From assembly GCA_026419775.2 (NCBI GenBank), contig JAOPGA020001690.1, positions 1 to 30,452 on the forward strand: DNA of 30,452 bases. The letters are read 5' to 3'. Positions 27,742 to 30,452 of this stretch are shown here, piece by piece. The DNA is from Acrasis kona (lineage: Eukaryota; Heterolobosea; Eutetramitea; Acrasida; Acrasidae). A program made the translations under genes and the position numbers. The notes below the pieces were generated by a model that saw nothing but the letters and a program-made list of their open reading frames with translations, was not told where the DNA came from and did not search any database. Each line of letters opens with the position of its first letter. Positions within the stretch are counted from its first letter, which is position 1.

Positions 27742-29723
27742 ATGCAAACAAGAGGACACCGTGTTGATGTCTCAGGACTCGAATATACTGACCCAAATGA
27801 ACAAGAACCAACTCAAAACCAAAGACTAGACCTCATTGCAGGCTTGGACACAATGGTAGCCCAGAGTGTTTTACCTCCAACTAGACGCAAACCACAGCAA
27901 AATCAAAGCAAAAGATCTTGGGTGCGAAATTATCTACAATTAGAAGACAACCGTTTCGTTTGCATTCCATGTGAGGAGAATAACAAGAAGCAATACTTTA
28001 ACATTCAAGTTTTCAAAGGATCCCCTGGCAATGTCATCCGACATTTCAATTCACACCATCAGCCCATTCACAACAAACATCAAAAACACAAAAAAGTTGT
28101 TACAATTGCCCCTACACAAGCTCTAGTGGAATGGGTAGTGAAGTCAAATCAGCCGTTCACATTAGTAGAGGATGAAAAATTCCGAAATTTATTTCTCTCC
28201 CTTGGTGTCGAACTACCAATTCTATCTCGTGCAACTTTGAAGGATATAATTCAACAAGATTCTGAACAAGTCACAGCAGCACTGTGTATTAAGCTCAAAT
28301 CCGCCTCAACAATTTCATTGTCAATGGATGCTTGGAAGAATGCCTCCAACATATCATTCCTTGGGATTATAGCGCACTGGATTGATACAGATTTTGAATA
28401 TCATGAACAAGTACTCAACTTTGCTCGATTGGCTGGTAGACATACTGGTAAAAACATGGCTAATGTTATTTCAGACAGTTTAATGAAGGTGGAGGCAGGG
28501 AGTAAATTATTTGCAATTTCAGGGGACAGCGCATCAAACAACTCCACGCTTGCATCAACGCTTGCGTCAACTCTCCCCTCTGATATTGCACAATTATTCC
28601 CCAATTTTTCAACCGACAGATACATTCGTTGCCTGGCCCATGTTATGAACTTATCAGTACAGACTATTTTGGCAGAACTTCGGTCAGATGTGCTACAAGA
28701 TGCTGATCTCAATAATAGTCAGATGTTTGATTCATATACCAGCCCAATTTTAAAAGTCCGTGCAGTAGCAATATTGGTCTCAAACAGTTCTCAACAGATG
28801 GAATACTGGAATTTGATTAAGGTTACAAAAAAGCCAGCAAATCACATTCAATAAAATGTTTGCAATCGATGGAACTCGTCATATTATATGATTGAGCGAG
28901 CATGCAGTTATCGGGAACAATATGACTTATTTGTGCAAATTGATATCAAAAAACACAACATCTTATCATGACCAGTAATGATTGGTCTTTTCTTGATGAT
29001 ATCAAACGCATTTTAGAGCGCTTTGAAGAACTCACAAAAACCATTTTAGAGCGCTTTGAAGAACTCACAAAAACAGTATCAAACTCAGAGCCACAAATAG
29101 CACATAGCCTGGGTATCTACTATGATATTGATGAACACTTCAAAAACATTATTGAGAGGAGTGATGGATTTGAAAACATTGATGACAGTATTGTTGAAGC
29201 AGTACGAGCTGGATACGAGCACTTTCAAAAATATTATGATTATGTAGATAGCAACGACACATACTTCATAGCCAGTGTTCTTGACCCTCGCCTAAAAACT
29301 GCTCCCATTAAAGCCAACTTAGAGTCTGAGACTGCAGACCTTATTATTGAAGAGGTCAAATCTCTCATCAAGAGTAACTATTTTGCGCCACGGCAAGCAG
29401 TTCAGCAGAGACCTAACAGTATTTTTACAAGAATGCTCAAGGATATACCCTGTCAACAACCAAGATGTGATGTGGAGAAGTATTTTGGTGATGTGATGGT
29501 GGATGATTATGATAATTTCAACGTAATTTCATGGTGGAGAGATCACATGAGGGAGTATCCAATCATGTCGCAGGTTGCACGTGATTGTTTGGCTATTCCA
29601 CACTCATCCGTTGATTGTGAGAGATTGTTCAGTCAAGGTGTCGATGTTACAGGTGTTAGAAGATATTCACTTCACGCGGAGACCTTTCGAATGCTGATGT
29701 TGCTCAAGACAGACCAAAAATAA
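27742..29723 (+). pseudogene. hAT transposase, nearly complete, two lesions
   Basis: The ATG at 27742 opens a 370-aa frame: BED-type finger (C74, C77, H101, H105/H106), catalytic D196 in SMDAWKN, D262 in SGDSASNN and the hAT CLAHVMNL helix (C297, H300). A stop at 28852 follows NHIQ; the same frame then continues with NRWNSSYYMIERA, the conserved RWNS-x-Y-M-x-ERA segment. One base shift near 28966 leads into the second frame (28968-29723), which holds DWSFLDDIKRILERFEELTK and the C-terminal dimerisation region WWRDHMREYPIMSQVARDCL, SSVDCERLFSQG. One stop and one frameshift thus separate it from a full-length protein of about 660 aa. It also has in-frame tandem duplications (STLASTLAST and the 33-bp repeat). 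The element is probably recently dead. Confidence 0.85.
29009..29074 (+). repeat. Perfect 33-bp tandem duplication in the hAT transposase
   Basis: CATTTTAGAGCGCTTTGAAG... occurs at 29009-29041 and again identically at 29042-29074, encoding ILERFEELTKT twice. Identity indicates a recent slippage event. The frame is kept. Confidence 0.9.
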
Positions 29724-29990
29724 ATAAATCAAGTCAAATATTTATTTTGTAATTGTTTTAATCCGTGGATCGATCTGTATTTGCAGGTAATAATCGGATC
29801 AGGTAATCCGTGTTAATTATTTATAAGATCAGCTACAGGTCGGGTTTATTACATAACACGCAGATACCTAGGGAATCTGGAAACAACTCAATTAGGTAAA
29901 GAGAGCAAAATGGTCAACTCTATTGTTTATTTTTAAGGAAGGCAATCCAAACAGAAATGACGCCAACATACACCACGCGCACTATCAAAC

Positions 29991-30452
29991 ATGCCATCAC
30001 AAACATTAGAACAAACACATAGCTTCCAATCATATGACCCCTCTACAAAAAAGTTCAAACACGATAAAACCACCAAGGTTATTAAGAAGAAAAGGTCTCC
30101 CAAGATATCAACGCCAAAAGAAGTCATCCCAGGGGACACTATCTTGAAAGCAAGTAAAGAGACCATGGAAACAACCACGGATGTTGAAGAAGAAGAAGAC
30201 ATTCCACAATTGATACGGAAGTGGAAGTATCATGCAGGAGAGAAAGACGGACAAGAGTTGCTTTGTTTTACACGGGAAGACCTCCAGGCTTGCTTACAAT
30301 CTGTACTTGAGGTTGGCAGTGGACAAAGAATAAGCGACATGATTTTACACATTCGTCAGAAAATGGTTGGTGGAAGAGCAGCAAGGACCTGTAAAAATTA
30401 TCCGCTTGGTAAATTGTCAGAGGCAGACTTTAAAAGATGGGTTGACAGCTTT
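29991..30452 (+). CDS. Hypothetical nuclear-type protein, 3' end beyond window
   Basis: The ATG at 29991 is the first in a frame that stays open to the last base (154 codons); an in-frame stop lies upstream at 29957. The N-terminal third is basic (TKKFKHDKTTKVIKKKRSPK) and looks like a nuclear-localisation region. An acidic run VEEEEDIP follows, and the remainder is folded-looking: QLIRKWKYHAGEKDGQELLC, FTREDLQACLQSVLEVGSGQ and RISDMILHIRQKMVGGRAAR. I do not recognise the domain. The gene starts about 120 bases past the hAT right end, so it may be a host gene or part of another element continuing to the right. Confidence 0.55.
   Translation, partial: MPSQTLEQTHSFQSYDPSTKKFKHDKTTKVIKKKRSPKISTPKEVIPGDTILKASKETMETTTDVEEEEDIPQLIRKWKYHAGEKDGQELLCFTREDLQACLQSVLEVGSGQRISDMILHIRQKMVGGRAARTCKNYPLGKLSEADFKRWVDSF

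Larger units (their letters stand above)
26977..29870 (+). mobile_element. hAT transposon with degenerate terminal inverted repeats
   Basis: The left end begins near TAGAGCTGCACACAGGTCAG (26977), and the right end lies near 29870 (reverse complement TAGGTATCTGCGTGTTATG). Inside, the left GGATAACCTGATCC (27068-27081) and right GGATTACCTGATCC (reverse complement of about 29792-29805) form an inverted pair that continues imperfectly for about 40 bp. AGGTCAGGT-like subterminal motifs repeat at both ends, as is common for hAT elements. No 8-bp target duplication was found, so the tips are uncertain. It contains the transposase (plus strand) and a divergent 98-aa ORF. Confidence 0.6.

Noticed and set aside
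1-30452. CRISPR array, bacterial operons or phage origin
   Set aside because: No regularly spaced identical repeats, no ribosome-binding-site pattern, and clear spliceosomal introns.
1-30452. tRNA or rRNA genes
   Set aside because: I found no segment with a convincing cloverleaf or conserved rRNA core by eye. A dedicated tRNA/rRNA covariance search would settle it.

Overview
The window is eukaryotic, AT-rich and almost entirely built from transposable elements and their debris. It has spliceosomal introns of only 37-38 nt, no bacterial operon logic, and nearly every transposon superfamily known from fungi. A fungus is the likeliest host. An early-diverging, TE-rich lineage such as Mucoromycota would fit the mix of MULE, LINE, piggyBac, hAT, pogo and CACTA elements and a Tet-like dioxygenase, but this placement is inference. 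Two ambiguous bases (10396 and 26501) suggest a draft assembly.

Layout, left to right. Positions 3-1284 hold the C-terminal part of a decayed MULE-type transposase. Positions 1568-4773 are the best-preserved mobile element: a MULE with about 170-bp terminal inverted repeats and one transposase gene whose two frames are joined cleanly by a 37-nt GT-AG intron (about 884 aa, DDE triad and SWIM finger present). Positions 4774-5916 lack a clear gene. Two LINE 3' ends meet head to head at 5917-8471 (RNase H plus zf-RVT-like finger). The right-hand one has inserted, with a short A tail, into an unknown acidic protein gene (8428-8775). That gene shares a divergent TATA-bearing promoter region with an HNH-AP2 endonuclease-like gene (8960-9995).

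Positions 10400-13004 hold an unknown basic protein, a small Cys/His protein and a spliced Tet-like 2OG-Fe(II) oxygenase gene with its iron-binding and 2OG-binding residues visible. Positions 13279-17029 hold a small putative zinc protein, a second decayed and intron-less MULE copy, a piggyBac piece and an internally deleted pogo/Tigger transposase. Positions 17989-20136 are a badly broken Ty3/gypsy fossil. A third LINE tail lies near 20.5 kb, and a decayed CACTA/EnSpm-like transposase with its own 38-nt intron fills 21142-23735.

Positions 23809-25171 contain a 64-bp direct repeat pair and a Tc1/mariner-like C-terminus. Positions 25260-26180 are a second copy of the unknown acidic gene, cut at its start codon by a piggyBac 3' piece (26182-26610). 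Positions 26977-29870 form a hAT element whose degenerate terminal inverted repeats enclose the transposase and a divergent 98-aa ORF with two SUMO-interacting-like motifs. A new gene of unknown function starts at 29991 and runs off the window.

The most interesting points are the MULE with matching ends and a complete gene, the uniform 37-38-nt introns, the Tet-like oxygenase among transposons, the SIM-bearing accessory ORF in the hAT element, and the two reciprocally truncated copies of an unknown gene family.
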